From Didymodactylos carnosus (taxonomy: Eukaryota; Rotifera; Eurotatoria; Philodinida; Philodinidae), in assembly GCA_905250885.1 (NCBI GenBank), contig CAJNOQ010000003.1, positions 1 to 64,000 on the forward strand: DNA of 64,000 nucleotides. Direction: 5' to 3'. Shown one piece after another: positions 24,841 to 40,609 of this stretch. The notes beneath the pieces were generated by a model. It did no database searches, was not told the DNA's origin, and saw nothing but the letters and a program-made list of their open reading frames with translations. The position numbers were made by a program, and so were the translations under genes. How positions within the stretch are numbered: the stretch's first letter is position 1; each line of letters begins with the position of its first letter.

Positions 24841-27520
24841 CTATTTTTTCGTAGTAACAGTCGCCGATGGAGTAGTCTTCGGAGGTGGAACAATTGTTTT
24901 AACCGGTGGAACAGTTGTTTTAATCGGTGGAGCACTCGCTGCAGTGACTGCAGCTGTACTACCACTCGTCGGAGTTGTTGCTATAATTTGTCCTGATTGA
25001 ACAGTTTCATTAAATACACTTAGTTTTTCATTGAAATAATCTCGAAACCAATTAATATGATCAACTTTTTGTTCAACTGTCCAAAATGGATTTCGTCCTA
25101 ATCCAGTACAAACTAATTCCATAAATTGACGAATTAAGGGCTTGTCAGGAAATCCATGTAAATGTCGTTCTAATAGTACATGTTCATAAAATGGAATATC
25201 AGCCTCAGGACCAATATCTAGTGTAAAAACATAAAAACTTTACACGTAAACGTTCACGCTAATTTTAACTGACCTTGTTCATTATCGATAGGAAATTTCC
25301 ATAAAATTCCGTCTTTTGTCCACCGAATCATTTCTTCAAATGCATTTCTTGGTGGTATCATTGATATTCGATCTATTTCATCTTGCTCACATTTTTGCCA
25401 TATTGGGGGCACAGTTGAGGCCAATACTAAGAAAGAAAATATACTTGACGGTTTTGATTTATTTATTCAAGTAGGACAGACGAACTTTGACATGGACCTT
25501 ACCATCTTCTTTAAAATCGTCTGTTGTGAATATGTTTAAAGGTTTTCCAGACCACAAACGATGTGCTCTAAATAAAAATATTCATGTTAAACTAAATAGA
25601 ATGAATAGACAATAATGTACCTGTAATATTCTTGTTTTTTTCGTGAATCTTTTATTCGTCTTCCACCATCTACTGTATCTGTGGCACGTTGAGAATCACT
25701 TTTTCTATCCGAATCATCTCTACCTCCTGAATATTTTGGACTAACGTACGATCCTTCAACGACTGGAAAAAAGAAATTTTTTTTTTATCACAAGAAAATA
25801 ATTAAAAAATTTTTATTGAACGAACCATCACGGACAAAACCTTCTGTTCTGGAGGACGACGTTTGAGATGACATATTTAGTTTTAAATCTCTCAGTAATG
25901 ATCTAGTATGAAAAAAAATCTATTTAAAAGTCTTTTTGCGAAAACCATGAATTCTACTTACGAAAAGGCATCAGTAACTTTTTGTTTATCACCATCATTA
26001 TCCTGCTGCGGTGTATCGGTCTCCACTCCTGTTGCTACCGGACGTTTGTGTGTAGGAGATGGTGATGAAATTGGAGAAGACTTTAATCGTTGAATTGATT
26101 GTTTTGTTGCTGATGAAGAAATACGATGACCACGAAGAGCATCCAATAGTTCCTTTTCAACATCGTCACTTTTTGATTGATCTTTTGTTATAGTCTGAGC
26201 TACTTGTTTTGTTAAATTTTTAATATCATGAGAGTCCGTATCGACTAATTCAAAATTCTCTATTGGTTTTCTAAAAAATAACCAAAAATGTTGATTGTAT
26301 AAAGTAGATTAGAAAAAAGCCAACTGATGAATCCAAATAAGTTAAATAAATAGCAGCAAAGTCAAGGAGTAAAAAATGCTATAGTAAATGTATAAACATT
26401 CCGGAATGATGTACTCCAATTTCAAAATAATCAGTTCTGAAATACTTTTTCGTCAAGTTTTTTCAGCTCATGTAAATGTAATTATATTTGTTGTCTAATC
26501 GTCTTAGTGAACGCAGTTGAACTAAGTATTTAATCATTTGTTAAATATTTGGAAAACTTGGCAATTATTCTCAAAATGACGCACTTGTCCTGTACTTTTA
26601 CAAATACTAAGATTGCAACACTTGATTTTATTGCAACGAACTACTTTGTAAAAGTAGTTGACAGATGAAAAATCAAGTACTTAGAAGTAAATTTACTTCG
26701 AGAAAAAATGCAAGTACCAGCTTCATTACGCAAGTGAAATATTTATTCCGAGTTTCAAAATACACTTTTCATTCTCGGAGTAAAACGCTCTTAGTATGCA
26801 CATTCTGAAAGAGAACATTTTTTTTACTTCGGTAAATTTTGTTGTTGTCGTTGCTCATTTATTTTCTTATTCCCCACTGGTCTTGCTAATGCTAAATTAT
26901 CCGAAGATTTTTTTTGTTTTCTGTTCACAGTCATACTCATCAGTAAATCTTGCATGCTCGATAAACTGGTTGATGATGATGATGACGACAAATTCTGTTC
27001 CTGTTGTTGTAACGATTTTGATTTTTGTTGCGTATCTGCATATTGAGCTTCTTTAAATTTAGATTGCACATCTTAACAAAAAAAGAATAATGGGAGTATA
27101 ATAAACACATCCGCTTGAACATGAACATTCACTCAACTAACAATTCAAGTTCTTACTTGATGTTTTTCTATTGTTTCTCTGATCTCTACGGTTTCCAGAA
27201 CTATGTTGTTCTAGCTCATTACGATCTAATGTTAATGGCTTTTGATTATTATTGACATTTTTCCTTACTGGTTTACTAAAGATTTTTTGACCATCGTCAC
27301 TTCCATCATTTTGTGTGTTTTTAAATTGTGTTGCAGATTTTCTCTCAAATTTTAGTATTTCATTATTGATATCATTGGGTATTTTTTGTTCTGCTGAAGA
27401 TGAAGACTTATCGTTGTAACTTTTATTCGATTTGTAACATTTGATGTTAAATAAAACAGGTACGTAAGGAGAGGATGTAGCTGTCAACTGAGGGTGGTAT
27501 AAACGTCTTAATGCAAACAT
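24841..27520 (-). CDS. MRPS31: Mitochondrial small ribosomal subunit protein mS31
   Basis: Eight exons in phase: 27157-27520, 26828-27071, 25962-26270, 25826-25902, 25621-25762, 25503-25567, 25274-25426 and 24841-25217, giving 576 residues. The N-terminus (MFALRRLYHPQL...) is basic and lacks acidic residues, like a mitochondrial presequence. The middle is disordered. The conserved C-terminal domain begins near SGKPLNIF and runs through EEMIRWTKDGILWKFPIDNE and FYEHVLLERHLHGFPDKPLI to RNPFWTVEQKVDHINWFRDY, the typical end of metazoan MRPS31. A Thr/Pro/Val/Ala-rich extension of about 40 residues follows, which vertebrate proteins lack. The protein is a structural part of the mitoribosome small subunit. 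Its start codon faces away from the IDH3A end, both genes being on the minus strand. Confidence 0.9.
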
Positions 27521-28327
27521 TGATTTGAAAGTTAGTTAGAAAACTACGTTAATTTCATTCTAAAATAAATATAATGAACAGGTATTGATTTGCTCAAAGG
27601 ACTAGAAAAACATAAATTCGTGTAATAGTGTCACTGTAATTAATGCGGATGTTTCAACGAAGGCACTGATCACTTTTAAAAACATAGTTAATTTCTATAG
27701 AATTTGGTGAATTATAATACTAATAGTAGCAGATAATATTGTTTTATTGACTACTTATTTCTAGGCTAACCAAAACCAAAGAATTATAAGCAGATGATGG
27801 TTGTGATAGAAAAATGAACAAACGTACACAAAGTCAGAAAATATTTATTCGGATGTAATGCAATTTTTTCTCGACAAATAATCATGGAGTTTTCCCCCAT
27901 ATTCATAATGTCAAAATAGAAGAACATTTATTATTGATAAATGAGAAGACAAAAAAACAAATAAAATAAATACAGTAATTCAATAAGATAGCGATAGTCT
28001 ATAAAAAAATTGAACTTACTGTTGCTTTGAGAAAGATTCTTCATTCTATCTAAAAAATGAACGGTCACGAAGAAAATAAGCATGCAGTTCCAGTTGTTTG
28101 TCAGAAGGAAAAATGGAGTGTAAAAATAAGCTAACACTAAGAAAAGTAGAAAAAGGCATAGGAAAAAACAAACAAAACAAAAAGTATGTAGACTAGAATG
28201 TGACACGTTCGTCTAGTGGATATGTTCGTTACGTCTGTTGTTATTATTGATACAAAATAACCAAAGAGATCTTATTGCAGAGTTAACATTATAAAAGTCC
28301 AAATGAGTTCAATTCATAGGATTGTGT
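27521..28327. other. Intergenic between MRPS31 and IDH3A
   Basis: Must hold the MRPS31 promoter and the IDH3A 3' end. No further coding signal. A 91-codon minus-strand frame at 27931-28206 is a hydrophobic, low-complexity run without family features. Confidence 0.4.
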
Positions 28328-31064
<2,737 letters not shown>

Positions 31065-32016
31065 CGCTTTTGTCTAAAAAATCAATTCTAATTCTATAAA
31101 ACTATAAATTTTCGCGAAATTACAAGCGTGCATATGCGAATTATCAACACAGAAAAAATATATAATATTGTTAGGAAACTAGAGATATAGACGGAAAAAG
31201 GGATAATAATGTTGTTGTTTATTAGTCTGTTTTTTCATTCAGAAAAAGAAAGAAGGAAAGAAAAAAAGTTGGTTTGCATATCTATCGCGAATAACATTTC
31301 AGCTACAGTTACTACTAAGATTATTATTCCCTCTGACGTCGATTGCAGTGACATGGTCTTATGCTAAAAGCTGATAAACTGTTGCCAGGTAAGGAAATAT
31401 ATCACTCTTTCGCACAACCTCGAAGTATAAATAGACGAAGCAAAGCAAACATTTCGTTTATTAGGTGAATGACCGTGCGAGTGGTGTTTAATCTGGCCAT
31501 TAATATGTATGTTCTCGATTCTGTATAATACCGACAATTGGAACTGAACAATAAATAAATACCAAAAAAAACTAAATAAATAAGTAGCATGGCTTCTATG
31601 AAGCAATAAAAAAGGAAGAGTTAATTATATACGATTAGTAAAATGAAGTTTCAGTTTTTACTGAGTTCTGGACGGTTTTTTACCCTGCCTCGCGCAGTAG
31701 CTTCGCAAATTGTAAGAATGATATTGTGTTTAGGGAAGTGAACAAAGGCGTTTTCGGTCCGATGCTTACAGTGTACTCAAAATATCAACAAGATTCACAA
31801 ATTGATCTAGGCAATTTTCGATATTTGCTCTAAATATTTAGAATGTGCATAGTTGTGGCTGCCGTAAGAATTTTTAGTTTTTTGAGTTCAAAAGCGTGCA
31901 TAAAAGAACGGAGAGAAAATTATCTGGACCAGTTTAAAATAAACAATCTGCAGACAAATGTACCGTACGAGGATCATCATTTTGAATCTTCTCATGTTTT
32001 CGATTGGGATAGATTT
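31065..32016. other. Intergenic upstream of IDH3A
   Basis: No gene supported. Overlapping 60-130-codon frames near 31364-31606 and 31843-32244 lie in or beside repeats and have no family features. Confidence 0.4.
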
Positions 32017-32170
32017 GCGCCGCAATGTGATTGCATTGTATCGCACAATGCAGACAAACTACGCACAATTGTGTGTAACTGCGGTCTTAGCACAAATACG
32101 CATAACTGTGTCCGTGAGCGCAGATCCGTTGTTGCAATCACATTTGCGATCGCAACGGTGCAAATAAGCG
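32017..32170. repeat. Imperfect inverted repeat
   Basis: The left end (GCGCCGCAATGTGATTGCA) pairs with the right end, whose complement reads GCAAATGTGATTGCAAC. It could be a small decayed foldback element. Confidence 0.4.
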
Positions 32171-32180
32171 CAATTTCCAC

Positions 32181-32680
32181 TAGTGCAAAAAAACTTAAGT
32201 TTTGCTTAAATGAAAAATTTGACTTAAGTAGATTTTTTTGCTAAGTGCGTTTCCCAAAAGCATCTTAACTTAAGGGACCTCTCGACCAGCCATACGTTTT
32301 CACTTATTTTTTAATTGAAAAATTATTTGTAATTTGTAACTTCTGTATTTCACGTTTTTCGTAGTCAGACCCACAATAATTAGATGGGAAATAATTTAGA
32401 AGAATTTTGTTCAAAAAATTTCATCAAAATAATCTAAATTTGTTAAAATATTAGGTTGGCAACAAAGTTTTTGCGTTTTTTCTTTCCTCCATCTTTAGAA
32501 AAAACGCAAAAACTTTGTTGCCAACCTAATATGAGTGGTTTTTACTGTATGGTTTCTATTTAACTTAAGTTTTTTTAGAAACGCATTTAAGGGAAACGTA
32601 AGTGTCTCTTAAGTACTACTCAATTTTTCCTTTAATCACTTAAGTGGAATACTTAAGTTTTTTTGAGAAACAGGCTTCAG
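32181..32680. mobile_element. TTAAGT-rich MITE, copy A
   Basis: First of two diverged copies lying head to tail. It is dense in ACTTAAGT words on both sides, with inverted ends built from GTTTCT...AAAAAAACTTAAG. It contains the 79-bp mariner-type hairpin. Without that insertion it is about 420 bp, like copy B. Confidence 0.6.
32451..32529. mobile_element. 79-bp mariner-type hairpin with perfect 33-bp arms
   Basis: Starts TTAGGTTGGCAACAAAG and ends with its exact complement. Arms 32451-32483 and 32497-32529 are perfect, with a 13-base loop. TA lies on both sides (32449-32450 and 32530-32531). The end sequence TTAGGTTGGC...AAGTTTTTGCG is that of mariner-family elements, so this is a two-ends-only MITE. 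The neighbouring copy B lacks it at the same position. Confidence 0.9.
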
Positions 32681-33092
32681 GGGCCAGTTTTTTAAAAATA
32701 CTTACACAAAACTTAAGTGAAAAATTCGCTTAAGTCAAATTTTTTAGCTAAGTATGTTTCTCAAACATTACTTAACTTAAATTACCTCTTGATCTCACTT
32801 AAGTTCTCACTTAAGCTTTTGAGTAGGAAATTGTTTAAATTTTGTAACTTCTTTATTTGAAATACGTAACCCATCCAACCCACCATCATTAGACTGAACA
32901 TAATTTTTCAGACATTTTGTTCAGAAAACTGCTATAAAACAATCTAAGTTGTCTAAAATACGAATGGTTTTTACTGCATGACCTCTGCTTGACTTAAGTT
33001 TTTTTAAGAAGCACACTTAAGTCAAAACTTAAGTTTGGCTTACGGTCGGACTGAAGGTGAAAATTTAAGTTTTTTTTAGAAACGCAGCCCTG
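32681..33092. mobile_element. TTAAGT-rich MITE, copy B
   Basis: Aligns along its length with copy A: shared words include CTAAGTRTGTTTC near the start, GTAACTTC in the middle and GGTTTTTACTG with CTTAAGTTTTTTTA near the end. It carries the uninterrupted site where copy A holds the mariner hairpin. Its end reads TTTAGAAACGCAGCCC. Confidence 0.6.
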
Positions 33093-33554
33093 ATTACTTG
33101 GGGCGACTCAATATTTTGAATTGAAATTTTTATTATTTTTCAGTTACACAAGGTACTAAAAATTTGGCTTCATCTTCTCCGGAGTTGTCGTAAGTTAATG
33201 CTCTAAAACGACATACTAAATGGTCACTCTAGTTTGTGCTTAAGTTCGCAAGCTTAAGAATTATGATGAAACAATTTCTAGTATCAACCCTAAACTTTTT
33301 TAACTATAAATTCCTTTATAGTAAGATGTACTACAGAAATTCTCGTAATAATATAATTTTACCAATAAAGTTGGATACTTAGAGATCTTATCTATGACTA
33401 ATTTTTTATGTATAGTTTTTCTCCTAATCCTTTTTTATTCTCCTCATTCTCTAGCCAAAACTTTGTCCATTTTTGACCTGCTTGATTTGTGTGAGTTTTA
33501 GATTGTTTTTATACGTCGGTTATGATTTGTGTTTTTATATATAAAATTTAAACA
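33093..33554. other. Upstream region of IPO13
   Basis: AT-rich DNA directly before the IPO13 start codon, which should hold its promoter and 5' UTR. No motif could be called with confidence. Confidence 0.35.
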
Positions 33555-36500
33555 ATGTTAATGGCAACCTCTAGTTCCTTATCTAACACTCCCGAATCCA
33601 AGCTGCAGTCATCTCATACTGCTGGTTGTTCACTAGATGAAATAGAACGAGCAATTAATGATTTTTACTCGGCTACAAACTCATCTATTGTTAATCGACA
33701 ACAATTGAACTCATTTCTTGAACGTTTACAATATTCACCATTAGCATGGGATTTTTCATGGAAATTATTACAAACTACTAAAACACAAAGTATACAATTT
33801 TTTGGAGCTGTTGCTCTTTGTAATAAAATATCAAAACATTTGTAAGTATCAAATAACATCTTCAATAAAGCTTTATTAATAGTTGGTTTGTTTAGAGCCG
33901 AACTAGATGATAAACAATTGCAGTTAGTGTTCGAACAACTTATACAAAAAATTATATCTTATGTGTCAATTAATTCAAAGCAAATAGTCGTTAAATTGAT
34001 TGTTGCAGTAAGTAACTATTTTCTAATTTTATACGAAATTGTTTCTGTCTGTTGTGTTCAGCTTGGACATCTTATTCTTAATATGATGCCGGACAAATGG
34101 CCAAATATAATGACAAATATCATTAACATTTTTACACAATCATCAAATGATTTTCTTTGTAAATATGTATGTGTATAACATTTTTTTCTCCATTTTACAT
34201 TTTAATTCATATGCTCTTTTTTAGCCAGAAAAGACCCATATGATAGTACTAGATATTTTAACCATTCTACCAGAAGAGGTAAGCAAATTGCATTGATCAT
34301 TTTACGCTTATTTTTTTTTCCCCCGTTTCTTAATAGTTCTCTCGGATAGTTGTTCCAAAAAGTCAACGTGCATCTATACGTCTCGAGCTTGAACGACAAT
34401 TTGTTACAGGTAATGATTTTTGTTGCGTACCAAATTTTGACTCATTTTTTTCTTATTTAGTTTTATCTTATATTCAATACATTATCTCAAATTTTAACCA
34501 TGTGGATGTTTTATGTAAGATGTTTGATTGTCTCTCAAAATGGCTTGAATTCGGCATACCCATATTAAAATTTGAAACAATGTTTGATTATTTATTCAAT
34601 GCATTAAATAGTGTGCAATTATTTGATGATGCTTGCGAATGTATTATTGTACTATTCACTTCACCAGACGCACTAAAGTAAATAAAAAGTTTTCTGCTTA
34701 AATGTATTCTAAAAGGTTATAGTATTATTGTAGATATCCAGCTACATTTACTGGTCTCCTACCTTACGTTCTGAGTCTTGAAACGTTGTTAGATCATGCA
34801 TTGTCGTCTGGTGATAAAGTAAGTATATCACTTTTATTCTACTCCCATTTATCTAATGTATTGTATTTAATTTGAAGGAAAAATGTGAAAGTTTAACAAA
34901 ATTGATTACAACGTTTGGTGAAAATCATGCTCAATTATTACTACAATTAGCATTAACAATGTATCCACAGCCTCAACAATTATCAAACAATTTTTGTAGA
35001 CTTGTTATGGTATGTATATAAACGGAATTTTATTATTCTATATTATTTACGTTTACTGTAATGTTTTAGCGTTGTACTGATATGAAAGGACAATATCCAA
35101 TCGAAGAAACATGTTCAGAATTGACATTCAGTTTTTGGTACGCGTTGCAGGTACGTTTGTATAGTATTTTTTATTTATAATATTTTATGACTTTTTTTCT
35201 TGTTTAGGAGGAAGTAACTTCGACTGAGGATGATAACAAACAAATAATTTTAATGGGAATATTTCGTCCTTATTTTATACGTCTAATTGAAGTGCTGATC
35301 ATAAAAGGACAATTGCCAGAAAATGAACAACAATATACAAGCGAAGATAAAGAAACATTTCGATGTTATCGTGTTGATATTGGCGATACAATGGTACAAA
35401 AAAGATAGTAATGACAGATACAATCAAGAATATTTCGTTTATTTTCAGATGTGTATGCATAATGCTCTTGGCAATGGAGCGTTAGAAGTATTAGCTCAAC
35501 ATTTGGCTTTAGCTGTTGATCAAAATTTATCGTGGCAGGTTGTATGAGACTGTTTAGTATAAAAGACAATAATTTCTTAAAACTGACATATTCTTTTAGC
35601 GACAAGAATCGATAATGCAATTGATTGGTGCTGGAAGTGAATATGTTCCATTAGATGAAAATATTTATTTACCTAGAATATTTTCACTTTTGCGGAAAAT
35701 GAATTTTTGCAATAGTTCAATTATAAATACTACATTAATGGTTTTGGGTATGTATCAGTTATTGGTTATTAATTTCAGCGAGAAAAAAATGTCGTAGAAA
35801 CTATATTTTTGTCTGAAGTATCGAGAAATAGTGCTGAAAGGAATGTTTTTCTTTCTGTATATGATAACTTCTTCAAAAGTTTGCGACAACGGATACTACA
35901 GCAGAATACTAACAAGGATATAACTTCACTTTTCTACGTATCAAGAGTCTAAAATTATATAATGTTTATGTATGGTTTGTTGACTATTATTGACGTTTAG
36001 GACAGTATAGTAGTTGGCTAGGACACCATCAAGAAACACTCCAAAATTGTGTTCACTTATGTGTAAATGCATTATCAAATCCAGAACTAATACAGTCAGC
36101 TTCAATTGCTTTGAAAGAATTAACAATGGAAAATCGAATACATATGTCCAAATATTTGAATGATGTGTTTCCAATAATCAAAGTAAATATAAAGATAAAA
36201 ATAGATAAATAGTACTCACGCAAGTATTTTATAATTATTTTTAGACTGTTCTCGAAAATGGAAATTTGAATGCAAACGATCGTATTCGTTGTGTAGCCAT
36301 TATTGGTTATATCTTATCCGCTTATCCATCAAAAGTTGTTATTGATCATTTGAATATTCTATTAGCTCCGGAAGTGAATAAATTATTAGGATATTTACAA
36401 AATACAGATAATAGTGTATGTGTCGTATATGTGATAATAATATATTCTCGAATATTCATACTGTTCTCCTTTTTTATCATACATCATTTTCTCGTTCGAT

Positions 36501-38368
36501 AATTTTATTCATTAATGTAAAATAGTCTTTCGAAATTTTAGTCATTAGCTGTATGTAAACAAAATATTTGCACAACATTAAGTTTTATGTCTGTATTAAT
36601 TACGGCCATTGGATATTGCGGTGATCAAAGTGATAATGATGAAAATGACCAACAACAACATAATGGCTCATCGGCACTGATAGATACATCGGCAGCACCA
36701 GAAGTTGTATGTATTAACTTATCTTGAATTATAAATACGTCATTTATTTTTATCTATTTAGCTTACAAGTTTTATGCGTGATCTTGATCCGATTTTACAT
36801 CTTGTATTAAAACAATATTCTGATGATAACGAAGTAACAGAGGTTAGTTTATCATTGTTTCCACCAATTTTAAAATCTCAAAATGAAAATGTTAATTTAG
36901 AAAATATGTGAAATTCTTTCTCGAACAGTGACAACATTAAAAGAAGCGAGTAGTCCAATATTGATAACATTATTACAATTGTTACAATGTATCGGACCAA
37001 ATATTTTACATTTACAATTTTTAAATTTTGTTAGAAACGTACGTTACCAAAGTAGCTTTTAATCGAATTTATAAAAGCTAGTATGACGATTGATGGCCTA
37101 ATAATTCAGTGGAAAGAATAAAGTTATTAAGTTCTGTAGAGTGTACATTATTCGATGTTGTAGCCCTGATTGAGGATGATACTGCTGAGAATATGCTTAA
37201 ACTGCACAACAAGTTTGTGTTACTCAACACCCAACTTGTACCAACTCTTTTACTTTAGAGTCTTTTATTATTTTCTCAAGATACGGATAAAACCACATTT
37301 AATTTATTTCTTGCTGTTTTGCAACGTTTTGGTTGTCTATTTAACGGTGGTAAGTTTCGAAAGTGCCTCGTCGTTTTGACATTATATATTTTACAGGTGT
37401 TTAGATCTGATGTGGTTAAAAAATCATGTTGATATCGTTGAAGATTTTGCTAATTTCCTTATACAAGTAATTTCCTTATGATATTTATCTCACTTTTAAT
37501 AGAAAGTTATTGATTTTCTACTAGGTTATTAAAAAGCTACCACATGTTGTTAACCGTTGTCCAAATGAGGCACTTGTTCTTTTATTCGAGTTTGGTAAGT
37601 GACTTCGTACAGAGTTCTTTGTTATACTTGATCTTTTAACATTTTGTCTTTATCCATGGATATTTTAGTGAAAAACGGTATCCAGTTACATGAACAAAGC
37701 ACATTGAGAAGTGTGACGATGTTTATGGTAAGATAGGAAATGTCTGCTGTGCTATTATTTATCTAATTTGCATGCTTTTTATTTTTACTCTAGGCAAATT
37801 ACTTTGAATATTGTAAATTGAATAATCGTGCCGCTGAATTATTACAAAAAAATGGTCTTGAAATTGTTAGAATTTTACTAAAGGTATAAGCAACAGCCAT
37901 CAAAAATATTTCGCATTTATTTATTCTAGTTAAAATGATGACTTACTGTTTTTATACTACTTTTTACTTATAGGCTATTGGCGGTGCTAGTCCAAGACAT
38001 TTAGTTGATATACTATCATTGCCATTATTTACACTATCAAAACTTTATATTGGTAAGCTATACGTTTGACTTAATACGTTCATTAATTTCAATTATCATA
38101 TCTTCTTTTAATCTTTAGATTGGGCAATAAAATGGGTTCAACAATGTCTAAGTGATCCAAACTTTCCCACTCCAGCTGCCACTAAAGAACATCGTGAAGC
38201 ATTAATTAAAGCATTAACACGGTAGGTTTAATCTATAGTCTGTTGTTTATTTCTTATTTTTTATTGTTTTATTTTAGTGAACGGTCAAGTCGAGCCAATT
38301 TTAAAGATCATATGAATACATTTTCTCAAGCATGTAGAGGCTTCGTAGGACTTGATCCTCGATTTTGA
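33555..38368 (+). CDS. IPO13: Importin-13, beta-type nuclear transport receptor
   Basis: Twenty-five exons join in phase from ATG 33555 to TGA 38366-38368, giving 983 residues (the human protein has 963). First exon 33555-33841, then among others 33896-34007, 34461-34677, 35208-35393, 36001-36182, 36542-36706, 36901-37038, and last 38278-38368. The N-terminus has the importin-beta domain start (SWKLLQTTKTQSIQFFGAVA). IPO13 hallmarks include TILPEEFSRI, YPIEETCSELTFSFWYALQ with the following YRVDIGDTM, and the C-terminal ANFKDHMNTFSQACRGFVG. The rest is helical HEAT-type repeats. IPO13 imports UBC9 and MAGOH-Y14 and exports eIF1A in a Ran-dependent way. Transportin-3 is the nearest relative, but the C-terminal region favours IPO13. 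Introns are 45-70 bp, with a few of 100-250 bp. Confidence 0.92.
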
Positions 38369-40205
38369 TTTGATACTAACACTTTATTTAATTATTTATT
38401 TTTGTCTATCTGTCAATACGTTCTATTTAATTTTTTTTTAGTATCATTTTGTATAATAGACAAACAGTCTAATCAAAAATATCAGCAACTTTACTTCATG
38501 TTATCTGTCTTTCATTAGTGTTCTTGTTTCTCATTTCTATTTATGTATATGTGTAAGAAAAATCTTGTTTATCTTACTGACATACATTTATCAATTTGTT
38601 TATTTCATTTCTGTGCTCGGTAATTTTTGTTGTTGTTATTACTTATTTATGTAACTAACAGAGCAATTATCTTCTATGAGATCTGCACTCATTTGTCTAA
38701 GTGTCAGATTCAGTTATTTTTTTCAATTTTACAAAGCTTTAGATATAAACTTTGTAAATAGAGTTTGTTTTCGTAGTTTGACAACTATAAGAACTGTTAC
38801 AATGCAAAAAGTAAATAAACACTTTTGCATTTAAAAAAGGACAAGAAATTATTTTACAGTTCTTGTAAAAAATTTGTTATACAACCACCTTCCGTCGTAG
38901 CAAAACATTAAAAATTCAAAAGAAAAGACAGTTGATCGATATTTGAAGAACAGATAATTGTTGAAAGATATAGAACAATCATTAGATTAACAATGATCAT
39001 ACACAATGTACAGTAATGATGAACGACAAATATATTCATTAATTTCGTCGATCAGTTTTTCTAATTTGTCGAGTTCTGCTGAATAAGAACTACGAGCGGT
39101 CGTGTGCGTTTTTTTACAACTTGTAGATTTTGAAATGTGTACATTACTGTGTTATAAATATGTATCAAAATTAGGGATGAATTGATTATATCGAGTACAT
39201 TTTTGCAGATTTGTTTGGTTTATTCTCGTCATCGTTAAAGTTTATTGTTTTTCTAGGTTAAAATATCTCTCCGAGACATGATTGAAACACATGGCTAGGT
39301 TTAAATATTCAGAGGAGAAGTGATATTTTATTTGAACCTATCATAAACTACCGATTGAGAGACAGTTGGACTGATTACTAAGTCAGTAGAGGCCACATTT
39401 TACTTTTCAAATATATTTCATCTCAAGATAAAGTTGTGTTCAATTATTTGTTAAACATACTTTATTGTCCCAAAATAATTTGAATAATATGACATTGAAC
39501 GTTCATTTATACAGGAAAAATCTGCAAGAAATCAAATAGAACTGTTGTGTTAGAGCGTTAGTCTAATTGGTTTTGAAAGAAATTCACTTTCAAGTAAGTA
39601 ATACAACTATGTCTGACAAATGGAATTAGTCTGTAGATTTTGTGAATAAAGATGTTAGTAACACCACCGCTGACCAGATATCCCGCAGAAAAAAATATAA
39701 ACATGAACTTTCCATAATAATAATAACTTTCAATTAGTTATGATTAGAAACGAGGTGTTGGTGGGTGATGGCGTCTTTTACAAATACCCTTAGAAATTAC
39801 ATGACTTTGGAACAAATGCCTTTGATCTCAGTTCATCGAGGATACGATTTATCAGCCGAGCGAAGAATGCGTCACATCGTCAAAAAATTAATCTAAATTT
39901 TTCATGTTTCTGTCAGATAAAACAATCAAAGTTACCTACAAATCCAACAGTTTTAGATCTACGAACCAAGACGAATGTAGAGGGTTTTAGAAAAACTGAC
40001 TCTTTTATTATTTCGTTTTGTTTTGTTCTCATAAATCTTTAATAAATTTTTAATTTTAATTTTAAATATGTATTGATAGAGCGTAAAAGACTGAACAAAG
40101 CGTAATAGTATTCAGTTCAGAGCTGAGCGAATATGAGTTAGATATTCGTACTTGAGTGCACTTTTGAGATACTCGATACTCGACGCTCTTGCACTCATAA
40201 CTAAA
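38369..40205. other. Intergenic downstream of IPO13
   Basis: No coding region or clear repeat ends. Near 39550-39575 there is an A-box-like word (TAGTCTAATTGG) but no matching B box, so no tRNA gene is called. Confidence 0.4.
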
Positions 40206-40609
40206 TAGGCATGCACCAATTATAACCTTTCATTTCACCTTTTTTCTGCAATGGATTGCACGAAAAGTACGCATATTAAAATTTTTCTAACGATTAGATT
40301 TTCTAGAGCAAACATTTTTCTACAAGATGAGCTATAGTGGAAGCCTTCATGTTTACTATTTCTGCCACAATCGCTTCTCGACGACGACCCTAATAGCCAC
40401 CAATTATACCCGATCATGGGACTTTTAAGAAATCTTTTTTTTGTAAGGGCTAGATCCAAGAAGACGAACACTCTCATAGCTCATCGTGTAGAAGATTTAC
40501 TCCACAAAGCCTAGTTGTTAGAAAAATTTTAAAGAATCAACTTTCGTTGAGAAAAACTTCTCGCGAAAAAAGTGCACAAATTCAATCGGTTATAACCGGT
40601 GCATGCCTA
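40206..40609. mobile_element. Foldback element, TAGGCATGCACC ends
   Basis: Begins TAGGCATGCACCAATTATAACC and ends with the complement of TAGGCATGCACCGGTTATAACC. The similarity continues inward for roughly 150 bp on each side with mismatches, for example CTACAAGATGAGCTAT against CTACACGATGAGCTAT. Non-coding. No exact 8-bp duplication was found at the flanks. Confidence 0.65.

Noticed and set aside
31364-31606. Overlapping minus-strand frames of 62 and 80 codons
   Set aside because: Two different frames over the same bases, no family features and no splice context. Likely chance.
37039-37258. A longer IPO13 intron that might hide a missing exon
   Set aside because: The total length without it (983 residues) already equals the family length and phase is kept, so no exon is needed.
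39541-39600. A-box-like word suggesting a tRNA gene
   Set aside because: No B box at the right distance and no cloverleaf could be drawn.
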